A stretch of 64,000 bases of DNA from Competibacter_A sp037045685 (GCA_037045685.1 JBAOII010000023.1:496001-560000); one strand, 5' to 3'. Positions 8,634-18,224 are shown, numbered from the stretch's first letter. Numbers and translations are program-made. Notes: generated from the sequence alone by a model not told the origin.

Positions 8634-8884
8634 GGCGCACCTCCCGTGGAATCCCCCTTGCCGGGGGATAGCAATCGTAACGGATGCGAGATGGCCTGCA
8701 AAGGTAGCTGAGAAAGATTTGTTGTGCGCTTCCGGGAAGGACCGCGATAGCTTTGCTATCATAGTATGGTTGCATGGCTGAAAGCAGCGTGACCGCCGAG
8801 AGATCGGCCGCCCCGGTCGAAAGTTATTGAGCCCACCACCATCGCGCGGATCGCCGCGCGTCATCGGGAATCCGCTTCTCAAGC
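8634..8884. promoter_or_regulatory. Intergenic region before the hyf operon, with GATAGC-TTT-GCTATC palindrome
   Basis: This 251-base gap separates the minus-strand SEC-C gene from hyfB and must hold the hyf promoter. The one ordered element is a 6-bp inverted repeat with a 3-base loop at 8746-8760, which could be an operator. Further on, CGCGCG occurs in inverted copies near 8843-8858. No clear -35/-10 pair was found. Confidence 0.35.
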
Positions 8885-10900
8885 ATGTCGTTGCTACTGC
8901 TGTTAGGTTTGTCGATGGCGCTGCTCGCGGTCGGCGGTTACGCCATTATCGCGTCGCGCCGACCGGAGAGCAGCCGCCAGGTCTACGGGGCCTCTCTATC
9001 GCTTTGCGCTATCCTGCTGGCGTTGGCGCTCGCGCACCTGCTGGGCGGGCGCGAACCGGCGACGATCGCATTACCGCTGGGCCTGCCCTGGTTGGGCGCC
9101 CATTTCCGGCTGGACGCGCTGGCGGCGTTTTTCCTGGTCGTGGTCAATCTGGGCGGCGCGGTCGCCAGCCTGTTCGCCCTCGGCTACGGCCAGCACGAGC
9201 GCGCGCCCGAGCGGGTGTTGCCGTTTTTTCCGGCTTTTCTGGCCGGCATGAATCTGGTCTTGCTGGCTGACGACGCTTTCTCCTTCCTGTTCGCTTGGGA
9301 ATTCATGTCGCTGAGTTCGTGGGCGCTGGTCATGGCGCACCACCAAGACCCGGCCAACGCCCGCGCCGGTTATCTGTATCTGGTCATGGCCTGCTTCGGC
9401 ACCCTGGCGTTGCTGCTGGCGTTCGGTCTGCTGGCCGGCCCCGATGGCGGTTATGACTTCGACGCCATCCGCGCCGGCAGAGTCGGCCCCGGATTGGCGG
9501 CGCTGGTGTTGGCGCTGGCGCTGTTGGGCGCGGGTTCCAAGGCCGGGCTAGTGCCGCTGCACGTCTGGTTGCCGCTGGCCCATCCCGCCGCGCCCAGCCA
9601 CGTCTCGGCGCTGATGAGCGGGGTGATGACCAAGGTGGCGGTGTACGGATTCATCCGCATCGTGTTCGACCTGCTGGGCGAGCCGGTGCAGTGGTGGTGG
9701 GGCGGGGTGGTGCTGGCCGTGGGTGGAATCACCGCCGTGCTGGGCGTGCTTTACGCGCTGATGCAGCACGATTTGAAACGGCTGCTCGCCTATCACACGG
9801 TGGAGAACATCGGCATCATCTTCATCGGCCTGGGTCTGGCCTTGGCCTTTCAGGCGAACCTCATGTACGCCAGCGCCGCGCTGGCCTTGACCGCTGCGCT
9901 GTTTCACGTCCTCAACCACTCGCTGTTCAAAAGCCTGCTGTTCCTCGGTACGGGCGCGGTGCTGACCGCCACCGGCGAGCGCGACATGGAGCGGCTGGGC
10001 GGTTTGATTCACCCGATGCCGTGGACCGCGCTGGCGTTCCTGATCGGCTCGGCGGCGATTTCGGCGCTGCCGCCGCTCAACGGCTTCGTCTCCGAATGGC
10101 TGACCTTTCAGGCTATCCTGATCAGTCCCGAACTGCCGCAATGGCTGCTCAAGTTCCTGGTGCCGGCGGTCGGCGCGCTGCTGGCCCTGTCCGCCGCGCT
10201 GGCCGCCGCCTGCTTCGTCAAGGCGTTCGGCATCACGTTTCTGGGTCGCCCGCGCTCGCCCGCCGCCGCCCAAGCGCGCGAGACCGACCGCTTTTCCTTG
10301 GTCGCGCTGTTTGTGTTGGCGGCGCTGTGCTTGCTGGCCGGCATTCTGCCGGGATTGGTGGTGGACGGGTTGGCGCCGGTCGTCGGCGCGCTCAACGGCG
10401 GCGCCCGGCTGATTCCCCAGCACCACCAGCCCTGGTTGACCCTGGTGCCGGTGGTCGATGTGAAAAGCACCTACAACGGCCTGCTGGTGCTGCTGTTCAT
10501 GGCGCTGTCGGGACTGGCCGCCGCTTTCCTGATCCATCGGCTGGCCTCCAGCGCGGTCCGGCGCGGCCCCGCCTGGGACTGCGGCTTCCCCGACGCCAAT
10601 CCCGCCTTCCAGTACACCGCCGGCAGCTTCGCCCAGCCGATTCGCCGGGTGTTCGGCAGCATCGTGTTCCAGGCGCGGGAGCGGGTGGTGATGCCGCCGC
10701 CCGGCGACTCGCGGCCGGCGCGATTCAAGGTCGAATTGCACGATCCGGTCTGGGAGCGCGGCTACGCCCCCATCGCTGCTGCCGTGGTGGCGCTCTCCAG
10801 CCGCTTCAATTACTTGCAGTATCTTACCATCCGCCGCTATCTGAGCCTGGTGTTCGGGGCGTTGGTGCTGCTGTTGCTGGGGATGGTTCTATGGCGCTGA
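8885..10900 (+). CDS. hyfB: HyfB-like proton-translocating membrane subunit (NuoL/MrpA family)
   Basis: A 671-residue antiporter-like subunit with about 14-16 transmembrane helices. The channel core carries KAGLVPLHVWLPLAHPAAPSHVSALMSG, here split as KAGLVPLHVWLPLA and PAAPSHVSALMSG, and the helix-8 signature HDLKRLLAYHTVENIGII. A lysine and a glutamate in these helices are the usual proton-path residues. The C-terminal 120 residues form a soluble segment and a last helix as in HyfB. It is the first gene of a six-gene run hyfB-C-E-F-G-I, and the next gene overlaps its stop by 10 bases. No strong ribosome site is seen. In an Ehr complex this subunit would pump ions; that role is inferred. Confidence 0.88.
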   Translation: MSLLLLLGLSMALLAVGGYAIIASRRPESSRQVYGASLSLCAILLALALAHLLGGREPATIALPLGLPWLGAHFRLDALAAFFLVVVNLGGAVASLFALGYGQHERAPERVLPFFPAFLAGMNLVLLADDAFSFLFAWEFMSLSSWALVMAHHQDPANARAGYLYLVMACFGTLALLLAFGLLAGPDGGYDFDAIRAGRVGPGLAALVLALALLGAGSKAGLVPLHVWLPLAHPAAPSHVSALMSGVMTKVAVYGFIRIVFDLLGEPVQWWWGGVVLAVGGITAVLGVLYALMQHDLKRLLAYHTVENIGIIFIGLGLALAFQANLMYASAALALTAALFHVLNHSLFKSLLFLGTGAVLTATGERDMERLGGLIHPMPWTALAFLIGSAAISALPPLNGFVSEWLTFQAILISPELPQWLLKFLVPAVGALLALSAALAAACFVKAFGITFLGRPRSPAAAQARETDRFSLVALFVLAALCLLAGILPGLVVDGLAPVVGALNGGARLIPQHHQPWLTLVPVVDVKSTYNGLLVLLFMALSGLAAAFLIHRLASSAVRRGPAWDCGFPDANPAFQYTAGSFAQPIRRVFGSIVFQARERVVMPPPGDSRPARFKVELHDPVWERGYAPIAAAVVALSSRFNYLQYLTIRRYLSLVFGALVLLLLGMVLWR

Positions 10901-11847
10901 TCGCCGATTATCTGGTGCAGGGTTGCCAAATGCTGCTGGTCCTGCTGTTGGCGCCGCTGTTGACCGGCTGGGTCCGCGCGCTCAAGGCGCGGCTGTTGCG
11001 TCGGCGCGGCCCGTCGGCGTTGCAACCCTATCGCGACCTGTTCAAGCTGATGCGCAAGGATGTGGTGCTGGCCGACTCCGCTTCCTGGCTGTTTCGGGTG
11101 GCGCCCTACCTGATTTTTGCCGCCCTGTGGGTGGCGGCGTCGCTGGTGCCGACCTTCGCCAGCGGCCTGCCGTTCAGTTGGACGGCGGATTTGATCGCCA
11201 TCGTCGCCCTGCTCGGCACGGCCCGCTTTTTTCTGGCGCTGGCGGGGCTCGACGTCGGCACCAGTTTCGGCGGCATCGGCGCCAGCCGCGAGATGATGAT
11301 CGCCTCGCTGGCCGAACCGGCCATGTTGATGATGGTGTTCACTCTGTCGCTGCTGGCTGGCACCACCGAACTGTCTTCCGTCGCCCGCTTCATGCTGACC
11401 GCCGAGGTCGGCCTGCGGGTCTCGCTGGCGCTGGCCCTGCTGGCGCTGGTCATGGTGGCGATCGCCGAAAACGCCCGCATCCCGGTGGACAATCCGGCCA
11501 CGCACCTGGAGTTGACCATGGTGCACGAAGCGATGGTGCTGGAGTATTCCGGCCGCCATCTGGCCCTGATTGAGCTGGGCGCCTCGCTCAAGCTGGTGCT
11601 GTATCTGTCGTTGTTGGGGTGCATCTTCGCGCCTTGGGGCATGGCGACCGCCGGGGCGGGACCGACTGCCTATCTGGGCGGCGTGGCGATCTATGCGGCT
11701 AAATTGGCGTTGGGCGGGTTCCTGTTGGCGCTGTTCGAGACCAGCATCGCCAAAATGCGGGTGTTTCGCGTCGATCAATTTCTGGGGGCGGCGCTGATGC
11801 TGGGGCTGCTCGGCGCGCTGTTGCTGTTCGTGTCGCGGGGTCTGTGA
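10891..11847 (+). CDS. hyfC: HyfC-like membrane subunit (NuoH family)
   Basis: A 318-residue membrane protein of the NuoH/HycD/HyfC type that anchors the hydrophilic large and small subunits. It has eight or so helices. Conserved loop residues are QPYRDLFKLMRKD near the start and IPVDNPATHLELTMVHEAM in the middle, which hold the charged residues of the quinone/ferredoxin-side junction. The ATG at 10891 lies inside the end of hyfB, so translation is coupled. Length is normal for HyfC. Confidence 0.9.
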   Translation: MALIADYLVQGCQMLLVLLLAPLLTGWVRALKARLLRRRGPSALQPYRDLFKLMRKDVVLADSASWLFRVAPYLIFAALWVAASLVPTFASGLPFSWTADLIAIVALLGTARFFLALAGLDVGTSFGGIGASREMMIASLAEPAMLMMVFTLSLLAGTTELSSVARFMLTAEVGLRVSLALALLALVMVAIAENARIPVDNPATHLELTMVHEAMVLEYSGRHLALIELGASLKLVLYLSLLGCIFAPWGMATAGAGPTAYLGGVAIYAAKLALGGFLLALFETSIAKMRVFRVDQFLGAALMLGLLGALLLFVSRGL

Positions 11848-12512
11848 TGCGCGGTCTGGCCTTCGATATCGCCCATTTTCTGGCGGGCGGCATGGTGCTG
11901 GCGAGTTTTCTGTTGTTGTATCAGGATCGCCTTTCCGCGCTGATCAACGTCTTTGCCCTGCACTCGCTGGTGCTGGTGTTGGCGGTCGGCTGGCAAGCGA
12001 CCATCCAGGACGCCCACCATCTTTACGTCACGGCGGGAATCGCGCTGATCTTCAAGGCCGTCATCATTCCGACCGCGCTGCACCGCATCGTCCGGCAACT
12101 CGGCATTCACCGCACCCTAGAAGTGGTGGGCGGCGTCGGTCGGGACATGCTGGCCGGCACGGCGCTGGTGGCGCTGGCGATTCTGGTGATGCTGCCGGTG
12201 ACGGCGGGCGCCGACGCGCTGGCCCGGGAAGACCTGGCGTTTGCCTTGGCGGTGGTGCTGCTGGGGTTGCTGTTGATGGTGACCCGCCAAAACGCGGTGA
12301 GCCTGGTGGTCGGCTTCATGTCCTTGGAGAACGGGCTGGTGCTGGCCGCCGCCGGGGCGCGCGGCATGCCGCTGGCGGTGGAGATCAGCATTGCCTTCTC
12401 GGTGCTGATCGCGCTGATCGTGATCGGCGTCTTCCTGTTCCGCATCCGGGAGCGTTTCGATAGCGTGGACATGCAAGCGATGGACACCTTCCGGGAGGGA
12501 CGGCGGAAATGA
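11847..12512 (+). CDS. hyfE: HyfE-like membrane subunit (NuoK-related)
   Basis: A 221-residue membrane protein with seven or so helices and a NuoK-like C-terminal half. The motif RQNAVSLVVGFMSLENGLVL carries the conserved glutamate in a helix, as in HyfE. The ATG at 11847 shares its A with the TGA of hyfC; a GTG three bases earlier is a possible alternative. Its 3' end overlaps hyfF by 4 bases. The order after hyfC fits the hyf/Ehr plan. Confidence 0.88.
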   Translation: MRGLAFDIAHFLAGGMVLASFLLLYQDRLSALINVFALHSLVLVLAVGWQATIQDAHHLYVTAGIALIFKAVIIPTALHRIVRQLGIHRTLEVVGGVGRDMLAGTALVALAILVMLPVTAGADALAREDLAFALAVVLLGLLLMVTRQNAVSLVVGFMSLENGLVLAAAGARGMPLAVEISIAFSVLIALIVIGVFLFRIRERFDSVDMQAMDTFREGRRK

Positions 12513-13960
12513 GCGGTGCGGGTTTCGTGGCGATGACCGCGTTGCTGGCCGTTCCCGCCGGCGCCGCGCTGCTGCTGGTGGGGCTGTCCGGTTATCGGCT
12601 CGGCGCCCGGCTGAACGTCGGAGCGGCTTCGCTGAGCCTGCTGGCCGCCATCATCCTGTTCGGGGCGCGGCCGGACGCCAATCTCTACCTGCGGGTGGAC
12701 GATTTCAACATCTATCTGATCGCGCTGAACAATCTGGTCAGCTTCACCACCAGCCTGTTCAGCGCCAGCTACATCGCCCACGAGCTGGAAACCGGGCGGC
12801 TGACGCCGGCATATCTGCGCTTCTATCACGCCATGTATCAGGCGCTGCTGTTCGCCATGAACCTGGCGCTGCTCGCCAACAACATCGGCCTGCTGTGGGT
12901 GGCCATCGAGCTGGCGACGCTAATCACGGTGCTGATGGTCGGTCTCTACCGGACCCGCGCCGCGCTGGAAGCCGCCTGGAAGTATTTCATCCTGGGCAGT
13001 CTCGGCATCGCGCTGGCGCTGTTTGGCACCATTCTGGTGTATTTGGCGGCGCAGCCGGTGATCGGGCAGGGCTTGCCGGCCATGGCCTGGGATCAACTGC
13101 TCGCACGCGCCGCCGCCTTTGATCCGGCGCTGCTCAACTTGGCGTTCGTGTTCCTCCTGCTGGGCTACGGCACCAAAGCGGGCCTGGTGCCGCTGCACGC
13201 CTGGTTGCCCGACGCCCACGCCGAAGGCCCCACGCCGATCTCGGCGGTGCTGTCCGGTTTGTTGCTGAACGTCGCGCTGTACGCGGTGCTGCGGTTCAAG
13301 ATGCTGATGAGCGCCAATCCCGCCGCTCTGGCGCCGGGTCCGTTGATGGTCGGCTTGGGGCTGCTGTCGCTGCTGTTCGCCGGGCTGATGCTGTATCGCC
13401 GGGGCGACATCAAGCGGCTGTTCGCCTATTCCTCCATCGAGCACATGGGCATCATTACCTTCGCCTTCGGCATGGGCGGGCCGCTGGCCAATTTCGCCGG
13501 CTTGCTGCACATGACCATGCACAGCCTGACCAAATCGGCGATTTTCTTCGCCGTGGGCCATATCTCCCAGGTCAAGGGCACCCAGCGGATTTCCACCATT
13601 CGCGGCTTGACCGTCACCCATCCGACGCTGGGCTGGGGGCTGGTGGCCGGTGTGGTCGCCATCGCCGGGATGCCGCCGTTCGGCGTGTTCACGAGCGAGT
13701 TTCTGGTGGTGAGTTCCACTTTCGCCCGCCAACCGTTGCTGGCGCTGCCGCTGGTGCTGGGGTTGCTGCTGGCGTTCGGCACCCTGTTGTGGCGGTTGCA
13801 TGGCATGGCGTTCGGCAAGCCGGACAGCGGTCCCGCCGCGCCGGTGCAAGCCAGCATCCTGCCGATGCTGGCGCATCTGGCCCTGGTGTTGATCGCCGGA
13901 TTCTGGTTGCCGGGGCCGCTGGTCGCCTGGTTTCACCATGTCGCGATATTGCTGGGCTGA
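12509..13960 (+). CDS. hyfF: HyfF-like proton-translocating membrane subunit (NuoN/MrpD family)
   Basis: A 483-residue second antiporter-like subunit with about 14 helices. It shows the family channel motifs YGTKAGLVPLHAWLPDAHAE, GPTPISAVLSGLLLN and RLFAYSSIEHMGIITF. These carry the lysine, histidines and glutamates of the ion path. The start ATG overlaps the hyfE stop (ATGA). Two antiporter-type subunits (HyfB, HyfF) in one complex is typical for Hyf and Ehr complexes. Confidence 0.9.
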   Translation: MSGAGFVAMTALLAVPAGAALLLVGLSGYRLGARLNVGAASLSLLAAIILFGARPDANLYLRVDDFNIYLIALNNLVSFTTSLFSASYIAHELETGRLTPAYLRFYHAMYQALLFAMNLALLANNIGLLWVAIELATLITVLMVGLYRTRAALEAAWKYFILGSLGIALALFGTILVYLAAQPVIGQGLPAMAWDQLLARAAAFDPALLNLAFVFLLLGYGTKAGLVPLHAWLPDAHAEGPTPISAVLSGLLLNVALYAVLRFKMLMSANPAALAPGPLMVGLGLLSLLFAGLMLYRRGDIKRLFAYSSIEHMGIITFAFGMGGPLANFAGLLHMTMHSLTKSAIFFAVGHISQVKGTQRISTIRGLTVTHPTLGWGLVAGVVAIAGMPPFGVFTSEFLVVSSTFARQPLLALPLVLGLLLAFGTLLWRLHGMAFGKPDSGPAAPVQASILPMLAHLALVLIAGFWLPGPLVAWFHHVAILLG

Positions 13961-13966
13961 GGGCGA

Positions 13967-15494
13967 ATGATGGGCGCTAACTCTTTGCGGGCGGTGCTGG
14001 AGGCCGGCCAGCCGGTCGCCGAACACCGCCCTTGGCCGCGAGTCGTCGTCAGCGCCGAAACGTGGAATGCCTTGATCGCCGGCTTGGCCAGCGGCGCCTG
14101 GACCTTGCTCGGATTGTGGGGCGAGGCGGGCATGGTGCATCTGGCGGCGCACGAATCCGCCAGCGGAACCGTCGGCGTCGCTAGCCTGCCATGCCCCGAC
14201 CGACCAATTTCCCGCCGTGGGTCGCCAGCACCCGCCGGCGCAACGGCTGGAGCGCACCATTGCCGATTTGGTCGGATTGCAGCCGGTCGATGCGCCCGAT
14301 TCCCGTCCTTGGCTGGATCACGGCCGCTGGCCGGTGCGCCATCCGCTGGGTCCGGCATCCGCGCCGGGCGAGCCGCTGCCGCCTTATCCATTTCTGGCGG
14401 CGGAAGGCGAGAGCCTGCACCAGATTCCGGTGGGGCCGGTTCACGCCGGCATCATCGAACCCGGCCATTTCCGCTTTACCGCCAACGGCGAAGCCGTGGT
14501 CCGGCTGGAGGAGCGGCTGGGCTACGTCCACAAGGGTATCGAGAGCCTGTTGGCCGGTGCGACGCTGGAGCGGGCGGCGCGGCTGGTGGGGCGGGTGTCG
14601 GGCGACAGCACCGTGGCTTACGCGCTCGCGTTCGCCCGCGCCGTCGAGGCCGCCACCGAAACCGCCGTGCCCGACCGCGCCCACTGGCTGCGGGCGCTGA
14701 TGGCCGAACTGGAGCGGTTGGCCAACCATTGCGGCGACATCGGCGCGATCTGTAACGATGCCGCCTTCGCCCTGATGCACGCCCATTGCGCGGTGTTGCG
14801 CGAGCGGGTCTTGCGCGCCGGCGCCGCCTGTTTCGGCCATCGCCTGCTGATGGATTGCGTCGTTCCCGGCGGAGTGGCGGCCGATCTCCCGACGGATGGC
14901 ATCAAGCGTCTTGCGGGCGTTGCTCGCCGAGTTCCGCCGCCAGTTTCCGCCGCTGATCGACCTGTACGATAACACCGCTTCGCTGCAAGACCGCACTGTG
15001 GGCACCGGTTTTGTCCGACCAGCCTTGATCGGGCAGTTCGGTTGCGGCGGCGTCGATCGGTCGCGCCGGAGGCCGGGCGTTCGACGCGCGCCGCGCGACG
15101 GCTTATCCGCCCTATGATCGGCTTGAGTTTGAAGTGCCGGTGCGGACCGAGAGCGACGTCAACGCCCGGGTGTGGCTGCGTATCCGTGAAGTGGAGCAGA
15201 GCTTGGCGACTGGTCGAGCAGATAGTGGAGCGGTTGCCTTCCGGTCCGGTGCGCGGGGAGTTGAACCGTTCCGGTCAGCCCTGCGAAGGCATGGCGCTGG
15301 TCGAGGGTTTTCGCGGCGATATCCTGGTCTGGCTGCGGCTGGCCGCCGACGGCACGGTGGCGCGCTGCCATCCGCGCGATCCGTCCTGGTTCCAGTGGCC
15401 GCTGTTGGAGGCCGCCATCGAAAACAATATCGTGGCGGATTTTCCGCTCTGCAATAAATCGTTCAACTGCTCGTATTCGGGCCACGATCTCTGA
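13967..15494 (+). CDS. hyfG: HyfG/NuoCD-like large subunit lacking the NiFe cysteines, four frameshifts
   Basis: After correction this is a 507-residue fusion of a NuoC-like N-terminal part (to about residue 80) and a NuoD/NiFe-large-subunit-like part. The frame moves by +1 at about 14203, 14909-14911, 15051-15055 and 15204-15207, and removal of one base at each gives unbroken homology (for example CPDRQFPAVGRQHPP, DGIKRLRALLAEF, IGRAGGRAFDARRA, VEQSLRLVEQIVER). At the first NiFe site hydrogenases have CxxC (RICGxC type); here the text is ARLVGRVSGDSTVAY (about 14584-14628) with no cysteine. The C-terminus is FPLCNKSFNCSYSGHDL in place of DPCxxC. So the active-site metal ligands are absent and the protein should not be a hydrogenase. 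Its true substrate is unknown. The frameshifts may be base-calling errors. Confidence 0.82.
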
Positions 15495-15505
15495 GCGCCG
15501 CCGCC

Positions 15506-16018
15506 ATGCGCAAGCTGCTGTTCCAGAATCTGTTGCGATTGCCGCTGACGGTCGCCGCGCCGGCCTCTTCCGAGCCAGCCCTGGCCGAACTGGGCGCGAA
15601 GGTGGATCGAGCCGCTCGGCGTCGGCTCGGTCGCAGCTTGGCGATCCGCGAGGTGGACGCCGGTTCCTGCAACGGCTGCGAGCTGGAGATTCACGCCCTG
15701 AACAACGCCTTTTACGATCTGGAGCGATTCGGGCTCCATGTCGTCGCTTCGCCGCGCCATGCCGACGTGCTGCTGGTGACCGGCCCGGTCACCGCCAACA
15801 TGCGGGAGGCGCTGGAGCGGACTTACGCCGCCACGCCCGACCCGAAGTGGGTGGTGGCGGTGGGCGATTGCGGGCGGGACGGCGGGGTGTTCGCCGGCGG
15901 CTATGCCTGCGTCGGCGGCGTGGCCGAGGTCGTCCCGGTCGATCTGCATGTTCCCGGCTGTCCACCGAATCCGGTCCAGTTGTTGGAAGGTTTGCTGGCG
16001 TTGTTGCACGTTCAGTGA
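15506..16018 (+). CDS. hyfI: HyfI-like small subunit (NuoB family, N2-type 4Fe-4S)
   Basis: A 170-residue NuoB-type subunit. The cluster ligands are complete: SCNGCELE (two cysteines), VGDCGRDG (third) and VPGCPPNPVQLLEG (fourth). It would pass electrons at the junction with the large subunit. It lies 11 bases after hyfG and closes the operon. No HyfA or HyfH ferredoxin subunit and no maturation genes are in the window, which also argues against a formate hydrogenlyase. Confidence 0.9.
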   Translation: MRKLLFQNLLRLPLTVAAPASSEPALAELGAKVDRAARRRLGRSLAIREVDAGSCNGCELEIHALNNAFYDLERFGLHVVASPRHADVLLVTGPVTANMREALERTYAATPDPKWVVAVGDCGRDGGVFAGGYACVGGVAEVVPVDLHVPGCPPNPVQLLEGLLALLHVQ

Positions 16019-16057
16019 TTTCGCTGTTTTCCGCCTGATGTAAGGAGGCACTTCTCC

Positions 16058-16255
16058 ATGACCATTACCCTTGCCGAATTCGAAGAATTCCACAAATCCG
16101 TGGAGCTAATGAAGTACCTGAGATCGATTCCGTTGAAAATCATCGAGTTTTACTTGGAAAACGAGCACGGATACATCGTGAAAAGATCCGAGTCGGACGA
16201 AGAAAAAACCGTGATCGTTCGGCCCGCTTGCCCGCCGGAGCAAGAGACGGGTTAG
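16058..16255 (+). CDS. small hypothetical protein (65 aa) with strong ribosome site
   Basis: A 65-residue protein starting MTITLAEFEEFHKSVELMKY. AAGGAGG lies 9 bases before the ATG, one of the best sites in the window. The first 45 residues look helical and acidic/amphipathic, followed by YLENEHGYIVKRSES and a proline-rich tail ending in CPPEQETG. It follows hyfI by 39 bases and precedes a SulP transporter by 150. No family was recognised. It may be a small accessory subunit of either neighbour; this is a guess from position. Confidence 0.6.
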   Translation: MTITLAEFEEFHKSVELMKYLRSIPLKIIEFYLENEHGYIVKRSESDEEKTVIVRPACPPEQETG

Positions 16256-16405
16256 AGGAAGGCGCGAGCCCTTGAATTTATCGCTTCAACCTCACCCAAA
16301 ACCCGCCGGCGAACGAAGGGAGAGCATCTCGCTTGACTCCGGTTTCGCGGCGGTGGTCTGACCGCGATCAATTGTCCTGATTGCTCCCAAGTCCGCCTAG
16401 CTCTG

Positions 16406-18208
16406 ATGGTGGGAGGTGTCATAGCAGCTCTCATGAAACCGGACCGCGAACACTCGCTTTATCTGCCCTTCGCCACCGCATTGCGCGATAAGTTGCGCGG
16501 CGGTTACAGCCTCTCCAAGCTGCAAGCCGACCTGCTGGCCGGCATCACGGTGGGCATTGTCGCGGTGCCGCTGGCGATGGCGCTGGCGATTGGCAGCGGG
16601 GTGCCGCCACAGTACGGCCTGTACACTGCTATCGTCGCCGGCCTGCTGATCGCGCTGACCGGCGGTTCCCGCTTCAGCGTGTCCGGCCCGACTGCCGCTT
16701 TCATCGTGATCCTGCATCCCATCGCCGAAAAGTACGGGCTCGGCGGGCTGGTGACCGCCGGTTGCATGGCCGGCATCATGCTGATCGGTATGGGTTTGGG
16801 GCGGATGGGCAAGTTGATTCAATTCATCCCCTATCCGGTGACCACCGGTTTTACCACCGGCATCGCGGTCGTGATCGCCAGCCTGCAATTCAAGGATTTC
16901 TTCGGCCTGCAACTGGCCGCGCAACCGGAGCACTTTCTCGAACGGTTGTGGCTGGTGGGGCAGGCCTTGCCCGGCTCGCACCTCCCCGATTTGCTGATCG
17001 GCGCGCTGACTCTGGCCCTGCTGTTGGCGTGGCCGCGCCTGAAAACCGGCTTCCCGGCGCCGCTGGTCGGTATCGTCGCCGCCACCGCGCTGGCCTGGCT
17101 GCTCGGCCGGTTCGTGGACGGTTTCCAGGTCGCCACCATTGCCTCCCGATTCAGCTATGTCCAAGGCGGAGAAACGCTGCCGGGCATCCCGTCGTTCCTG
17201 CCGCATTTCGTGTTGCCGTGGCGATTGCCCGGCCCGGACGGCCAGCCGCTGGGGCTGTCGCTGGGGCTGATCAAGGACCTGTTGGGTCCGGCGATGGCGA
17301 TCGCGCTGCTGGGGGCGATCGAGTCGCTGCTGTGCGCGGTAGTGGCCGACGGCATGACCGGAACCAAGCACGATCCCGACGCCGAACTGATCGGGCAGGG
17401 AATCGGTAACGCGGTGGCGCCATTTTTTGGCGGCATCGCCGCGACCGGAGCGCTGGCCCGCACTGCCGCCAACATCCGCGCCGGCGCCCGTGGGCCGCTG
17501 GCCGCTGTATTCCATGCTCTGTTTATCCTGCTGGTATTATTGGCGCTGGCACCGCTGCTGGGTTATCTGCCGATGGCGGCGTTGGCGGCGCTCTTGTTGC
17601 TGGTGGCGTGGAACATGAGCGAACTCAAGCACTTTCGCCATATTTTCAAGGTGGCACCCGGCAGCGATATTCTGGTGCTGTTGGTGTGTTTCGGCCTGAC
17701 AGTCATTTTCGACATGGTGATCGCCATCAGCGTCGGCGTGGTGCTGGCCGCGCTGCTGTTCATGAACCGGATGGCGGAATTGACCGGCGGCAAGCATGTG
17801 GAGGCCGATCATCCCCATCTGGAGAGTCCGTTGCCGGAAGGGGTGCGGCTGTACGAAGTTTCCGGTTCGCTGTTTTTTGGCGCCGCCGAGAAAGCCATGA
17901 GCGCCCTGCACGATATCGGCGCTCGGCCGCGGGCGGTCATCATCGATATCGAAGAAGTGACCGTCATGGACGTGTCGGGGCTGGTGGCGCTGGACTCGGC
18001 CATCGAACGCCTGCGGAGCGATGGCGTTCTGGTAGCGGTGGCGGGGGTGCACGGTCAGCCGGCGCTGTTGATGCGGCGGGCCGGTTTGCGCAACATTCCC
18101 GGCAAATTGTTGCTGTCGTCCGGTCTGCCGCAGGCTCTGGCTCGGGTGCGGCATTATTTGGGTGAGTCGGCTACGGGTCAGCCCATGCTCACCGAGAAGA
18201 TCTCCTGA
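16406..18208 (+). CDS. dauA: DauA-like SulP-family anion transporter with STAS domain
   Basis: A 600-residue SulP/SLC26 transporter. The 14-helix core has the signatures LLAGITVGIVAVPLAMALAI, GSGVPPQYGLYTAIVAG and SRFSVSGPTAAF near the N-terminus, LGAIESLLCAVVADGMTGTK in the middle and PFFGGIAATGALARTAANIR after it. The last about 120 residues are a STAS domain (VIIDIEEVTVMDVSGLVALD). The resemblance to E. coli DauA (YchM), a C4-dicarboxylate carrier, runs along the whole length; bicarbonate transport is another SulP activity. The start may be ATG 16406 or ATG 16433 (MKPDREHSLYLPF). Substrate is inferred by similarity. Confidence 0.85.
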   Translation: MVGGVIAALMKPDREHSLYLPFATALRDKLRGGYSLSKLQADLLAGITVGIVAVPLAMALAIGSGVPPQYGLYTAIVAGLLIALTGGSRFSVSGPTAAFIVILHPIAEKYGLGGLVTAGCMAGIMLIGMGLGRMGKLIQFIPYPVTTGFTTGIAVVIASLQFKDFFGLQLAAQPEHFLERLWLVGQALPGSHLPDLLIGALTLALLLAWPRLKTGFPAPLVGIVAATALAWLLGRFVDGFQVATIASRFSYVQGGETLPGIPSFLPHFVLPWRLPGPDGQPLGLSLGLIKDLLGPAMAIALLGAIESLLCAVVADGMTGTKHDPDAELIGQGIGNAVAPFFGGIAATGALARTAANIRAGARGPLAAVFHALFILLVLLALAPLLGYLPMAALAALLLLVAWNMSELKHFRHIFKVAPGSDILVLLVCFGLTVIFDMVIAISVGVVLAALLFMNRMAELTGGKHVEADHPHLESPLPEGVRLYEVSGSLFFGAAEKAMSALHDIGARPRAVIIDIEEVTVMDVSGLVALDSAIERLRSDGVLVAVAGVHGQPALLMRRAGLRNIPGKLLLSSGLPQALARVRHYLGESATGQPMLTEKIS

Positions 18209-18224
18209 GCGGGAAAGTGTTGCC

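Noticed and set aside
9548..10741. Long minus-strand open frame opposite hyfB, and similar ones opposite hyfF, glpK, glpD and glpV
   Set aside because: All are antisense to strongly supported genes and have the Gln/His/Arg-rich look of reversed Leu/Ala/Val codons.
8885..16018. Formate hydrogenlyase or hydrogenase 4
   Set aside because: The large subunit lacks the CxxC motifs for nickel and iron, and no formate dehydrogenase, ferredoxin subunit or maturation gene is present.
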